Below are positions 1 to 8,111 of a DNA stretch of 64,000 nucleotides, in pieces. Source of the DNA: Xylophilus sp. GOD-11R (GTDB lineage Bacteria; Pseudomonadota; Gammaproteobacteria; Burkholderiales; Burkholderiaceae_C); assembly GCF_033546935.1 (NCBI RefSeq), contig NZ_CP137854.1, positions 3,410,001 through 3,474,000 of the forward strand, given 5' to 3'. Each line of letters opens with the position of its first letter. Within the stretch, counting starts at the first letter, position 1. The translations under genes were made by a program, and so were the position numbers. A model generated the notes under the pieces. It searched no databases and was not told the origin of the DNA. It saw only the letters and a program-made list of their open reading frames with translations.

Positions 1-1
1 T

Positions 2-274
2 CGGCAGACCGAGGCTTTCTCTTTTCAAGTCGCCACCGACGATCAGGCGGAGACCGATCGGCTGTGGGACGCCATCGTCGGCAACGGGGGGCAGGAGAGC
101 GCTTGCGGGTGGTGCAAGGACAAGTGGGGAGTGTCGTGGCAGATCACGCCTCGTGCTCTCACGGATGCCATTGCGGATCCTGATCGGGCTGCTGCCAAGC
201 GGGCTTTCGACGCGATGATGGCGATGGGCAAGATTGACATCGCCGGGATTGAAGCGGCTCGGGCTGGGGGCTGA
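2..274 (+). CDS. VOC/PhnB-like (3-demethylubiquinone-9 3-methyltransferase fold) protein, C-terminal part
   Basis: The reading frame is open from the window edge to a TGA at 272-274, giving 90 residues, so the 5' end is missing. The phrase WGVSWQITPR, preceded by a CGWCKDKW stretch and followed by an Ala/Asp-rich tail ending in a KIDIAGIEAA-type helix, is the hallmark of the PhnB/YjdN-like VOC family (3-dmu-9_3-mt domain). Members are small cytoplasmic dimers; despite the domain name most have no proven methyltransferase activity. Substrate cannot be inferred. Nothing downstream on the same strand is close enough to form an operon. Confidence 0.8.
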   Translation, partial: RQTEAFSFQVATDDQAETDRLWDAIVGNGGQESACGWCKDKWGVSWQITPRALTDAIADPDRAAAKRAFDAMMAMGKIDIAGIEAARAGG

Positions 275-360
275 TGGCGAGGCGCTCCGCTCTATCGTTT
301 GTTCATTTTTCTTTGCTTTGTCGGCTGTGTGGTTCTTTTTGAAGTGCTGCTCGTGCCAGT

Positions 361-398
361 GGGTGGAGCTGGGGGCTTGCGCCACCCTCAAGCTCCAC
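361..398. repeat. Copy of GGTGGAGCTGGGGGCTTGCG intergenic repeat (degenerate)
   Basis: GGGTGGAGCTGGGGGCTTGCG followed by a degenerate right half ending AGCTCCAC. The same core recurs at 30466-30501, 52455-52492 and 53076-53113, with half copies near 53157-53180. The 247-base gap 275-521 holds this element and C/A-rich sequence, and I see no gene in it. It lies between the converging VOC gene and MocR regulator, so it may serve as a terminator-like hairpin; that role is inference. Confidence 0.65.
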
Positions 399-521
399 TT
401 TTACGAACAGTAGAGGAAGAGCAACAAAACCACCCCCCATCCCAAAGGCAAAGCTGGATCCCCCCTCGACCAGAAGCATCACCCCACCAAAAAACACCCC
501 ACTCTGCAGCAAAAACTCAGA

Positions 522-1886
522 TCAAATCGAATCGATAACCGCAGAGATCGCCCGCCCGCAATCCTCGCGATTGAGGCTTCCCCCCAGACAGATCCGCAAG
601 CCTTCCGGCGGCAGGCGATCGGTGCAGAAGGCGTTACCGGCGACGGCCGCCACGCCCAGCTCCCGCAGCCGAGCGGCGAGATCGCTCGCCCGACTGCTGC
701 CGTCCGCGCTCTCCGGCAGCGGCAACCACGCATGAAACCCCTGCGGATGCGTTCGCACCCCATGCCCCACCAGCTTGTGCGCCAACAAGCTGCTCCGCCA
801 CCGGCACTCGGCCCGAATCGCATCCAGCACTTCGCCCGCCAGGCCCGACTCCAGCCATGCGGACACCATGAGATTGATCAACGGCGAAGCCATCACCGTG
901 GTAGCCCGCATGGCCCCCGCCACCCGCTGGCAGGCGGTCGCGCTCGGCGCCAGCACGTAGGCGGTGCGCACGCCGGCGCCTAACCACTTCGACATGCCGC
1001 TCACGTAGTAGGTGAGCTCGGGCGCGAAGTCCGCCAGTGCCGGTGGAATGGCCGCGGGCAACATGCCATACGCATCGTCTTCGATGATCGGCACGTTGAA
1101 GCGCAAGGCGATGTCGGCGATCCGCTCGCGTCGCGCCATCGGCAGCGTCGCGCACATCGGGTTGTGCAGATTGGGGCAGAGATAAAGCGCCCCCACCGGC
1201 GTGCTCTTGCAGGCCGACTCGAACTCGTCGGGCAGCAGGCCGTCCTCGTCCATCGAGATCGGATGTAGCTGCGTCCCCAGCTGCGCCGCGATGGCCTTCA
1301 GCCCCGGATACACCATGGCTTCCACGCACAGGCTCTGCCCCGGCTTGACCAGCATCGACACCAGCCCCAGCAGCACGCTGTGGATGCCGGGCGCCACCAG
1401 CGTCCGATCGGCCCGGGCATCGGGCACCCATTGCGCCAGCCAGCGCGCACCGAGCTCCCGGTCGCGCAGCGTGCCGCCGAAGTCCTGGTAGCGCATCAGG
1501 TCGTGCATCGCCGCCGCGCCCATCACCTCAGCGGCGGTCTCCTTCATGCGCTGCATGGCGGGATGGCCGTCGATCTCGGGCGGCATGTTCATCGTCATCT
1601 CGGCGCCGGTGCCGGCCCGCAGCGGCAGGCCGAGGAAGGATCCGCGCACGTACGAGCCAAGGCCCGGCCGTGAGGCGATCAGGCCCCGCTCCCGCGCCTC
1701 GGCGAACCCCCGCACCACCGTCGTGTAGTTGAGCTGCAGCATGCCGGCGAGCTCGCGCAGCGGCGGCAGGCGCTCGCGCGGCGCTAGGCGGCCCTGGCGC
1801 AGGTCTTCGGCGATGAGGTCCGGGATCAGCTGGTAGGCCGGCAGCGCACTGTTCTTCAGGCGACTCGCCCAGTGGGTGAATGGCAT
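522..1886 (-). CDS. MocR-type GntR/aminotransferase-fold transcriptional regulator
   Basis: 454 residues from the ATG at 1886; an upstream in-frame extension to 2210 is rejected because it reads as Arg-rich noise. Residues about 10-80 form a GntR winged helix (LPPLRELAGML, YTTVVRGF). Residues about 110-450 are a fold-type I aminotransferase domain with EDDAYG near 270 and the PLP-binding lysine in SGMSKWLG (Lys300). MocR proteins use PLP with an effector amine to control an adjacent operon. This gene is divergent from the Nit1C operon, and three CATTGATCG repeats lie in the shared 310-base gap, so it is the likely local regulator. The target assignment is inference. Confidence 0.88.
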   Translation of the reverse strand: MPFTHWASRLKNSALPAYQLIPDLIAEDLRQGRLAPRERLPPLRELAGMLQLNYTTVVRGFAEARERGLIASRPGLGSYVRGSFLGLPLRAGTGAEMTMNMPPEIDGHPAMQRMKETAAEVMGAAAMHDLMRYQDFGGTLRDRELGARWLAQWVPDARADRTLVAPGIHSVLLGLVSMLVKPGQSLCVEAMVYPGLKAIAAQLGTQLHPISMDEDGLLPDEFESACKSTPVGALYLCPNLHNPMCATLPMARRERIADIALRFNVPIIEDDAYGMLPAAIPPALADFAPELTYYVSGMSKWLGAGVRTAYVLAPSATACQRVAGAMRATTVMASPLINLMVSAWLESGLAGEVLDAIRAECRWRSSLLAHKLVGHGVRTHPQGFHAWLPLPESADGSSRASDLAARLRELGVAAVAGNAFCTDRLPPEGLRICLGGSLNREDCGRAISAVIDSI

Positions 1887-1964
1887 CGCCGCAGTGTGCC
1901 CGTTGCGCCGGCTGATTGCATCGGTTTCCCGGGAGAACGCGGCGCCAACGCGGTGCACGCGCGC

Positions 1965-2097
1965 CATTGATCGAGTGCATTGATCGCATCGCCCGCGCCG
2001 CCGCTTTGGTGCGCGGCCGACATGCACGGTTTTCCCGCACCGGCCAGTGGCACGCGCTGACCGGGGCCTCCGTCGCTCTTTGGTCGGGCATTGATCG
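1965..2097. promoter_or_regulatory. Three CATTGATCG direct repeats, candidate MocR operators
   Basis: The nonamer CATTGATCG occurs at 1965-1973, 1978-1986 and 2089-2097 in the gap between the MocR gene and the Nit1C operon. The first two are 13 bases apart, start to start. MocR regulators such as GabR are known to bind direct repeats, which fits the layout. Binding is inferred, not shown. Apart from these sites and the sigma-54 promoter, the gap 1887-2196 holds no gene that I can see. Confidence 0.5.
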
Positions 2098-2115
2098 GGC
2101 GCCGCGCGAGCCGCG

Positions 2116-2131
2116 TGGCACATCTGTCGCA
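2116..2131 (+). promoter_or_regulatory. Candidate sigma-54 promoter of the Nit1C operon
   Basis: TGGCACATCTGTCGCA has GG and GC separated by exactly ten bases, the invariant -24/-12 geometry. It differs from TGGCAC-N5-TTGC only by C for T in the -12 block. Transcription would begin near 2142, about 55 bases before the first gene. A nitrogen-starvation cluster under sigma-54 is expected from its biology. I could not see a convincing NtrC dyad upstream. Confidence 0.55.
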
Positions 2132-2196
2132 AAGGAGAAGACGCCCGGCAGCCACGCCGGCGACGTTTTCTCCTCACCACCTCACAAGGAACCACC

Positions 2197-2679
2197 ATGC
2201 CCAAGGTCACCCAACCCGCCCATCAGAAAGGCGATTTCCTGGTCGACTACGAAGAGAAGGTCTTCGAGGACGTGCAGGCCGACCCCGGCGAGAAGGCGCT
2301 GGTCACCTTCCACACCGTGGCCTTCGAAGGCTCGATCGGCCTGGTCAACCTGCTGCAGGCAACCCGGCTGCAGCGCAAGGGCTTCGAGACCTCGGTGCTG
2401 CTCTACGGCCCGGGCGTGACGCTGGGCGTGCAGCGCGGCTTTCCCACGCTGGGCGACGAGGCGTTTCCGGGCGCGCAGAACTTCAACAACCAGATCACCA
2501 AGTTCATGTCCGAAGGCGGCAAGGTGTACTGCTGCCGCTTCGCGCTGCAGGCGCTCTACGGCCACGGCGAAGGCTCGCTGATCCCGGGCATCAAGCCGAT
2601 CAATCCGCTGGACGTGCTGGACATCGTGCTGCTGCACCGCAAGGCCGGCGCCTTCATCCTCGATACCTGGACACTCTGA
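2197..2679 (+). CDS. nitB: MSMEG_0572/Sll0783 family nitrogen starvation response protein
   Basis: 160 residues, first gene of the Nit1C cluster, with AAGGA ten bases before the ATG. The sequence contains [19 protein letters not shown] and [17 protein letters not shown], matching the small conserved protein that always starts Nit1C loci in cyanobacteria, mycobacteria and proteobacteria. It looks cytoplasmic and has DsrE-like character (small alpha/beta protein with a [12 protein letters not shown] segment that has adjacent cysteines). Biochemical function is unknown; family members are induced by nitrogen starvation. A 154-base gap carrying a repeat separates it from the nitrilase gene. The symbol follows the Nit1C naming as I recall it. 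Confidence 0.88.
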   Translation: MPKVTQPAHQKGDFLVDYEEKVFEDVQADPGEKALVTFHTVAFEGSIGLVNLLQATRLQRKGFETSVLLYGPGVTLGVQRGFPTLGDEAFPGAQNFNNQITKFMSEGGKVYCCRFALQALYGHGEGSLIPGIKPINPLDVLDIVLLHRKAGAFILDTWTL

Positions 2680-2686
2680 TGGCTCG

Positions 2687-2780
2687 CCCTCAGGCTTGCT
2701 CACTTCGTGAAGCCGCCACCCCCCTGCCGGGGGCGGCACTGGCAGTCCGGCAAAGCCGGCCCTGCGGTGCCCCCGGGATG
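2687..2780. repeat. Comamonadaceae-type intergenic repeat (CAGGCTTGCTCACTTCGTG unit) with hairpin
   Basis: The unit CAGGCTTGCTCACTTCGTG...GCCGCC...CCCCC...GGGGG...GCACTGG is followed by TCCGGC-AAA-GCCGGC, a short hairpin. The same composite (unit plus GGC-AAA-GCC hairpin) occurs at 23615-23760. Here it fills the gap between the first and second genes of the Nit1C operon and could act as an mRNA 3'-end stabiliser or attenuator. Confidence 0.75.
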
Positions 2781-2833
2781 GGGCGTGGCGGGTTGGGGGC
2801 CTTGCGCCTTGCCACTGCTCGTCGGGGGGGCGC

Positions 2834-3829
2834 ATGAACCACCGCACCGTGCGCGCCGCCGCCGCGCAGATCGCCCCCGACCTGGAAAGCGCCGACGGCA
2901 CGCTGGCCAAGGTGCTGGAGACGATGCGCGACGCGGCCCGGCAGGGGGTGGAGCTGATCGTCTTTCCCGAGACCTTCGTGCCCTACTACCCCTACTTCTC
3001 CTTCGTGCTGCCGCCGGTGCTGCAGGGCCAGGACCACCTGCTGCTGATGGAGCGCGCGCCGACGGTGCCCGGGCCGGTCACCGACGCCGTGGGCGCGGCC
3101 GCGCGGGAGCACGGCATGGTGGTGGTGCTGGGGGTCAACGAGCGCGACCACGGCAGTCTCTACAACACCCAGATCGTGTTCGACGCCGACGGCCGGCTGG
3201 TGCAGAAGCGCCGCAAGATCACGCCCACCTACCACGAGCGCATGGTCTGGGGCCAGGGCGACGGCGCGGGGCTCTGCGCGGTCGACACCCGGGCCGGGCG
3301 GGTCGGCGCGCTGGCCTGCTGGGAGCACTACAACCCGCTGGCGCGCTACGCGCTCATGGCCGACCACGAGGAGATCCACTGCGCGCAGTTCCCCGGCTCG
3401 CTAGTGGGGCAGATCTTCGGCGACCAGATGGGCGTGACGATCCGCCACCACGCGCTGGAATCCGGCTGCTTCGTGGTGAACGCCACCGGCTGGCTGCACG
3501 ACGAACAGATCCGCTCGGTCACGCCCGACGAAAAACTGCAGGGCGCCCTGCGCGGCGGCTGCCACGCGGCCATCGTGTCGCCCGAAGGCAAGTACCTCGC
3601 CGGCCCGCTCACCGAGGGCGAAGGCCTGGTGGTGGCCGACCTCGACATGAAGCTGATCGCCAAGCGCAAGCGAATGATGGATTCGGTCGGCCACTACGCG
3701 CGGCCCGAGCTGCTGAGCCTGGCGATCAGCCGCGAACCGAACCGCACCACCCGCCCGATGGCGGCACCGCCGGCCATCGAACCGGTCGAGGCAAGCGCGC
3801 CTGTTCCACCCGAGAAGGAGTTCACATGA
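2834..3829 (+). CDS. nitC: Nit1C (Nit6803-type) nitrilase
   Basis: 331 residues. The carbon-nitrogen hydrolase catalytic triad is present: Glu46 ([12 protein letters not shown]), Lys128 ([11 protein letters not shown]) and Cys162 ([15 protein letters not shown]). The last phrase is typical of true nitrilases rather than amidases. The enzyme would hydrolyse a nitrile to the acid and ammonia; in Nit1C organisms it is needed for growth on cyanide, although the physiological nitrile is not established. It follows the repeat at 2687 and overlaps the radical SAM gene by four bases (ATGA at 3826), so the two are translationally coupled. The C-terminal about 40 residues are Pro/Ala-rich and not conserved. 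Confidence 0.93.
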   Translation: MNHRTVRAAAAQIAPDLESADGTLAKVLETMRDAARQGVELIVFPETFVPYYPYFSFVLPPVLQGQDHLLLMERAPTVPGPVTDAVGAAAREHGMVVVLGVNERDHGSLYNTQIVFDADGRLVQKRRKITPTYHERMVWGQGDGAGLCAVDTRAGRVGALACWEHYNPLARYALMADHEEIHCAQFPGSLVGQIFGDQMGVTIRHHALESGCFVVNATGWLHDEQIRSVTPDEKLQGALRGGCHAAIVSPEGKYLAGPLTEGEGLVVADLDMKLIAKRKRMMDSVGHYARPELLSLAISREPNRTTRPMAAPPAIEPVEASAPVPPEKEFT

Positions 3830-4965
3830 ACGCGATCGTCGACCTGGATTCTCCGGCGCAGCACGAGGCCGCCCGTGCGCTGATGACCGAGCTGCAGTCG
3901 CACGGCCTGCGGCTGGTGGACCCCGACGCCGGCGCCGCCAGCCGGCGCGGCGGCGCCGGGCCGTCGGACCACAAGGCGGTGACGGTGGACGGCATCACCC
4001 TGATGGTGCCGGTGCACACCGCGCCTTCGTACCGTTCGCCCTTCGTGGCCGACGCCCCGGGGCCGGACGGCCGCGCCCTGCTGCGCCGCGACACCATTCC
4101 CATCGCCAGCATCGCGTTTCCCAAGCAGCCGAAGTTCTACGGACGCAGCACGGCCGAGGGCGTGCCCTATTCGCAGATCGCCACGCTGCACGGCGCCGAC
4201 GTGCTGGCCACCACCGTGCTGCAGACCTGCATCCGCTACGAGAGCCGGCGCAAGGCCTGCAAGTTCTGCGCGATCGGCCAGTCGCTGGCGGCCGGCCGCA
4301 CTATCGAGCGCAAGACGCCCGCGCAGCTCGCCGAAGTGGCCAAGGCCGCGGTAGAGCTCGACGGCGTACGCCACATGGTGATGACCACCGGCACGCCACC
4401 CACCCGCGACCGGGGCGCGGCCATCCTCGCCGAGAGCGCCCAAGCGATCCGCGCCGCCGTCAACCTGCCGCTGCAGGCCCAGTGCGAGCCGCCCGACACC
4501 GACGCCTGGTTCCGCCGCATGAAGGACGCCGGTGTGGACACCCTGGGCATGCACCTGGAAGTGATCGACGAAGCGCTGCGCCGCCGCATCCTGCCCGGCA
4601 AGGCCGAGGTGCCGATGAGCCGCTACTGGGACGCCTTCGGCGCGGCGGTGGAGGTGTTCGGGCGCGGCCAGGTCAGCACCTACCTGCTGGCCGGCCTGGG
4701 CGATGCGCCGGAACTCATCTTGTCGACCAGCCGCCGCCTGCTCGACCTGGGCGTCTACCCCTTCGTCGTGCCCTTCGTGCCGATCAGCGGCACGCCGCTG
4801 GAAGACCAGCCCGCGCCCAGCGCCGACTTCATGCGTTCGGTGCTGGAGCCGCTCGGCCGCATGGCCGCCGACGCCGGCATCCGCGCCACCGACATCAAGG
4901 CCGGCTGCGGCAAGTGCGCTGCCTGCTCCACCCTGTCGCGCTACGAGACGCCGCTGGCGGCCTGA
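3826..4965 (+). CDS. nitD: MSMEG_0568 family radical SAM protein
   Basis: 379 residues, start fixed by the ATGA overlap with the nitrilase and the AAGGAG just upstream. The predicted SAM-cluster ligands are in a [14 protein letters not shown] segment, spaced C-x9-C-x2-C instead of the usual C-x3-C-x2-C. A lipoyl/biotin-synthase-like TIM barrel follows ([30 protein letters not shown]). A C-terminal GCGKCAAC motif (C-x2-C-x2-C) suggests a second iron-sulfur cluster. It presumably makes or modifies a compound acted on by the neighbouring enzymes. The reaction is not known. Confidence 0.9.
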   Translation: MNAIVDLDSPAQHEAARALMTELQSHGLRLVDPDAGAASRRGGAGPSDHKAVTVDGITLMVPVHTAPSYRSPFVADAPGPDGRALLRRDTIPIASIAFPKQPKFYGRSTAEGVPYSQIATLHGADVLATTVLQTCIRYESRRKACKFCAIGQSLAAGRTIERKTPAQLAEVAKAAVELDGVRHMVMTTGTPPTRDRGAAILAESAQAIRAAVNLPLQAQCEPPDTDAWFRRMKDAGVDTLGMHLEVIDEALRRRILPGKAEVPMSRYWDAFGAAVEVFGRGQVSTYLLAGLGDAPELILSTSRRLLDLGVYPFVVPFVPISGTPLEDQPAPSADFMRSVLEPLGRMAADAGIRATDIKAGCGKCAACSTLSRYETPLAA

Positions 4966-4969
4966 CGCC

Positions 4970-5560
4970 ATGGACGCCATCGACATCGCCCGCTGCTCCG
5001 CGCCCGATTTCTGCGACCTGCCGCTGGGTTTCCGCTCGCCCGAGTTCCGCATCCAGTGGGCCTCCGGGCCGTGGATGCGCCAGCAGGCACTGGCGCTGCG
5101 CCGCCAGGTCTTCTGCCAGGAGCAGGGCCTCTTCGACGGCGACGACTTCGACACGATCGACGCCGACGACCCGAGCTGCCGCCTGCTGGTCGCCCTGTCG
5201 TCCTGGGGTGCCCAGCCCGACGAGGTGATCGGCACGGTGCGCATCCACCGGCCGGAACCCGGCCTGTGGTGGGGTTCGCGGCTGGCCGTGGCGCGCGACT
5301 GGCGGCGCCATGGCCAGCTCGGCAGCAGCCTGATCCGCCTGGCCGTGGGCAGCGCGCACGCACTCGGCTGCCACACCTTCCTGGCGCATGTGCAGGCGCA
5401 GAACGTGGCGCTGTTTCGCCGGCTGCGCTGGAGCGTGCTCGACGAGATGGTGATCCACGACCGCATGCACGCCCTGATGCGCGCCGACCTGTCGCACTAC
5501 CCGCCCTGCACCACGCCCTACGAAGGCTTCGTGCTGGCCGACGGAGCCCGCCATGGCTGA
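4970..5560 (+). CDS. nitE: MSMEG_0567/Sll0786 family N-acetyltransferase
   Basis: 196 residues of GNAT fold. The acyl-CoA-binding region follows SRLAVARDWRRHGQLGSSLIR, a variant of the RxxGxG/A loop, and a C-terminal strand-helix unit follows (FLAHVQAQNVALFRRLRWS). It starts four bases after the radical SAM stop and its end overlaps the AIR synthase-like gene by eight bases, so it is embedded in the Nit1C operon. It would transfer an acetyl group to an amine on an unknown substrate in the cytoplasm. Its position and sequence match the acetyltransferase always seen in Nit1C loci. Confidence 0.88.
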   Translation: MDAIDIARCSAPDFCDLPLGFRSPEFRIQWASGPWMRQQALALRRQVFCQEQGLFDGDDFDTIDADDPSCRLLVALSSWGAQPDEVIGTVRIHRPEPGLWWGSRLAVARDWRRHGQLGSSLIRLAVGSAHALGCHTFLAHVQAQNVALFRRLRWSVLDEMVIHDRMHALMRADLSHYPPCTTPYEGFVLADGARHG

Positions 5561-6545
5561 TCTCGACCGCCTCGTCTCCGCCGTGCGCGCCAGCCGGGGT
5601 TTCGCGCACAAGCGCGACATCGGCACCGTCATGGGCTGGCTCGACGGCACGCCCGCCGCCGCCTCGGCGGTGCCCAATGGCGACGACTGCGCCGTGCTGC
5701 CCGACCCCGCCGGTGGCGGCCACCTGCTGTTCGCCATCGAAGGCCTGGTGCGCGATTTCGTCGAAGCCATGCCCTGGTTCGCCGGCTACAGCGGCGTGAT
5801 GGTGAACCTGAGCGACATCGCCGCCATGGGCGGCCGGCCGGTGGCGGTGGTCGACGCCCTGTGGAGCGACGGCGACGCCAAGGCCTGCGAACTGCTGGCC
5901 GGCATGCGGGCTGCCGCCGAGCGCTACGGCGTGCCGCTGGTCGGCGGCCACACCAACCTGCGGGCCGAGGGCGCGCAGCTGGCGGTGTCGGTGCTGGGGC
6001 GGGCGACGAAGCTGATCCAGAGCTTCACCGCGCGGCCGGGCGACACCCTGCTGATGGCCGTCGACCTGCGCGGCCACTGGCACGACCCCTATCCCTTCTG
6101 GGACGCCTCCACCACCGCGCCCGCGCCGCGCCTGCGCGCCGACCTGGAACTGCTGCCGCGCCTAGCCGAGGACGGCCTGGTCGATGCCGGCAAGGACATC
6201 AGCATGGCCGGCGTGCTGGGCACCGCGCTGATGCTGCTCGAATGCTCGCGCGCCGGTGCGGTCATCGAGCTGGACCGCATTCCCCGCCCCGCCGAACTGC
6301 CCGCGGGCGACGACGAACTGTTGCGCTGGCTGGGGGCGTTTCCCAGCTTCGGCTACCTGCTGAGCGTGCGGCCGGATCGGGCGGACGAAGTGCTGGCGCG
6401 GTTCGTCGACGCCGGCATCGCCTGCGCCGCCATCGGCACCATCACCGAGGGCAGCCGGCTCGAGCTCGTCCAGGCCGGCGAGGGCCGCACTATCTGGGAC
6501 CACGCCGAAGAAGCCTTCATCACCGCCGGGGTGTGCCATGCGTGA
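5553..6545 (+). CDS. nitF: Sll0787 family AIR synthase (PurM)-like protein
   Basis: 330 residues with the PurM/ThiL/HypE two-domain layout. An N-terminal ATP/metal loop NGDDCAVL is followed by VNLSDIAAMGGRP and GGHTNLR, all signatures of this ATP-dependent superfamily. The C-terminal half holds the AIRS_C domain (GRATKLIQSFTARPGDTLL, DISMAGVLGT). Relatives phosphorylate or cyclise amide-like substrates. In Nit1C its substrate is unknown. It overlaps both neighbours by eight bases, which implies tight translational coupling. Confidence 0.9.
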   Translation: MADLDRLVSAVRASRGFAHKRDIGTVMGWLDGTPAAASAVPNGDDCAVLPDPAGGGHLLFAIEGLVRDFVEAMPWFAGYSGVMVNLSDIAAMGGRPVAVVDALWSDGDAKACELLAGMRAAAERYGVPLVGGHTNLRAEGAQLAVSVLGRATKLIQSFTARPGDTLLMAVDLRGHWHDPYPFWDASTTAPAPRLRADLELLPRLAEDGLVDAGKDISMAGVLGTALMLLECSRAGAVIELDRIPRPAELPAGDDELLRWLGAFPSFGYLLSVRPDRADEVLARFVDAGIACAAIGTITEGSRLELVQAGEGRTIWDHAEEAFITAGVCHA

Positions 6546-7758
6546 CATCGCCCCGAGCCGCTCGCCGCTGCGCATCGGCCTGCTGACCCATTCGGTGCTG
6601 CCGCGCGGCGGCGTGGTGCACACGCTGGAGCTGGCCGGTGCCCTGGCGCGGCGCGGCCACCGGGTGACGGTGATCGCACCGGCCGAGGCCGGTCAGACCC
6701 TGTTCCGCGACCCCGGCGCGCCCGACGCACCGGTACATCTCGCGCTGCTGCCCGCCGGCACCATCGCCGGCCCGCTGGTCGAGCAGGTGCGCCAGCGCAT
6801 CGCGGCCATCGCGCGCGGCCTGCCCACCGTGCTGGAGGCCGGCGACTTCGACCTGCTCCACGTTCACGACAGCCTGGGCGGCAACGCCCTGGCCGACCTG
6901 CACGACCGCGGCCACCGGCTGCCCGCCTGGCTGCGCACCATCCACCATCTCGACGACTTCGCCGACCCACAACTCGCCGCCTGGCAGGCCCGCGCCTGGC
7001 GTTCGGCTCAGGCAATAGGCTGCGTCAGCGACACCTGGTGCCGCCACCTCGACGAGCAGCACGGCCGCATCGCCCGGCGCCTGCACAACGGCGTGGACCT
7101 GCGGCGCTTCAAGCCGACCGCCATGCCCGGCGAGCAGGAAGCACTGCGCGCGGCCGGCCTGCGCCCCGGCCTGACCTGCCTGGCCGTCGGTGGCGTGGAG
7201 CACCGCAAGAACAGCCTGCGACTGCTGCACGCCTTCGCCCGGCTGCGCCGCACCGACCCGCGCTGGGCCGAGGCCCGGCTGGTGATCGCCGGCGGCGCGA
7301 GCCTGCTCGACCACAGCGCCTCGCTGCGCGGCTGGTTCGAGGCGCTGGCCGACCTCGGCTGGAACGAAGGCCCGGACCAGCCGGTCTGGCGCACCGGCCC
7401 CCTGCCCGACACCCTGCTGCCCGCACTGATGCGCCATGCCACCGTGCTGGCCATGCCATCGCTGATGGAAGGTTTCGGCCTGGTCGCGCTGGAGGCGCTG
7501 GCCTGCGGCACGCCGGCCCTGGTGTCGCGGCGCGCGCCCTTCACCGAGCACCTGGCCGGCTGCGCGCATGTGGGCTGGTGCGACCCGGAAGACATCGCCT
7601 CCATCGCCCACGGCCTGCAGGCCACCGCCCTGCTGCCGCGCCCGGACACCCCGCCGCCGGTGTGCCTGGCCCACGGCTGGGACGCCAGCGCCGAGCGCCA
7701 CGAAGACTGGTACCGCGCCACGCTCGCCACCGGCGTGCGCCTGCCGGCCGAACTCTGA
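6538..7758 (+). CDS. MSMEG_0565 family glycosyltransferase (GT4-type)
   Basis: 406 residues of GT-B fold. The N-terminal domain has the GGVVHTLELAGALARRGH acceptor loop. The C-terminal donor domain has GGVEHRKNSLRLLHAF and the EGFGLVALE block, the E-x7-E motif of retaining GT4 enzymes. It would move a sugar from a nucleotide-sugar to a small acceptor. Its occurrence inside Nit1C implies that the pathway makes a glycosylated small molecule. It starts inside the AIR synthase-like gene (8-base overlap). The acceptor and product are unknown. Confidence 0.9.
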   Translation: MRDIAPSRSPLRIGLLTHSVLPRGGVVHTLELAGALARRGHRVTVIAPAEAGQTLFRDPGAPDAPVHLALLPAGTIAGPLVEQVRQRIAAIARGLPTVLEAGDFDLLHVHDSLGGNALADLHDRGHRLPAWLRTIHHLDDFADPQLAAWQARAWRSAQAIGCVSDTWCRHLDEQHGRIARRLHNGVDLRRFKPTAMPGEQEALRAAGLRPGLTCLAVGGVEHRKNSLRLLHAFARLRRTDPRWAEARLVIAGGASLLDHSASLRGWFEALADLGWNEGPDQPVWRTGPLPDTLLPALMRHATVLAMPSLMEGFGLVALEALACGTPALVSRRAPFTEHLAGCAHVGWCDPEDIASIAHGLQATALLPRPDTPPPVCLAHGWDASAERHEDWYRATLATGVRLPAEL

Positions 7759-7788
7759 CACCGCCCCCGCATCGACGAAAGCCCCGCC

Positions 7789-8085
7789 ATGCCCGCCATG
7801 CACTACACCATCCGCTGGCCCGACGACAGCGAAGCCACCTGCTATTCGCCCTCGCTGGTCATCCAGGATTTCTTCGAGCCCGGACACGACTACCCGCTGG
7901 ACGACTTTTTGCGCCGCATCCGCGAGGCCACCACCATCGCCAGCGACCGGGTGCGCGCCAAGTACGGCTTCGCCTGCTCCATGGCGGCCGACCAGCTCGC
8001 CACGCTGGAAGCCCGCGCCGCCGACTTCGCCGCCACGCCCGGTGCGCCGGTGCGAATGGTGGCCTTCGAAACCACCTCCGCCTGA
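7789..8085 (+). CDS. nitG: MSMEG_0570 family nitrogen starvation response protein
   Basis: 98 residues, beginning MPAMHYTIRWPDDSEATCYSPSL, which matches the small conserved MSMEG_0570 family of Nit1C loci. It has no membrane segment or signal. A single cysteine in the ATCYSPS segment and another in GFACSMA are visible. The family has no known enzymatic activity; it may be a carrier or assembly protein. It lies 30 bases after the glycosyltransferase stop and 26 bases before the flavoenzyme gene, in the same transcription unit. Confidence 0.88.
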   Translation: MPAMHYTIRWPDDSEATCYSPSLVIQDFFEPGHDYPLDDFLRRIREATTIASDRVRAKYGFACSMAADQLATLEARAADFAATPGAPVRMVAFETTSA

Positions 8086-8111
8086 TCGCCCATCCCTCCC
8101 AGGAGACCCCC

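Noticed and set aside
1951..2031. NtrC binding site before the Nit1C promoter
   Set aside because: GTGCA/TGCAC words occur, but their spacing and orientation do not fit the GCAC-N7-GTGC dyad.
1887..2210. N-terminal extension of the MocR regulator to 2210
   Set aside because: It would run across the sigma-54 promoter and the first Nit1C codons, and the residues are Arg-rich with no similarity to the family.
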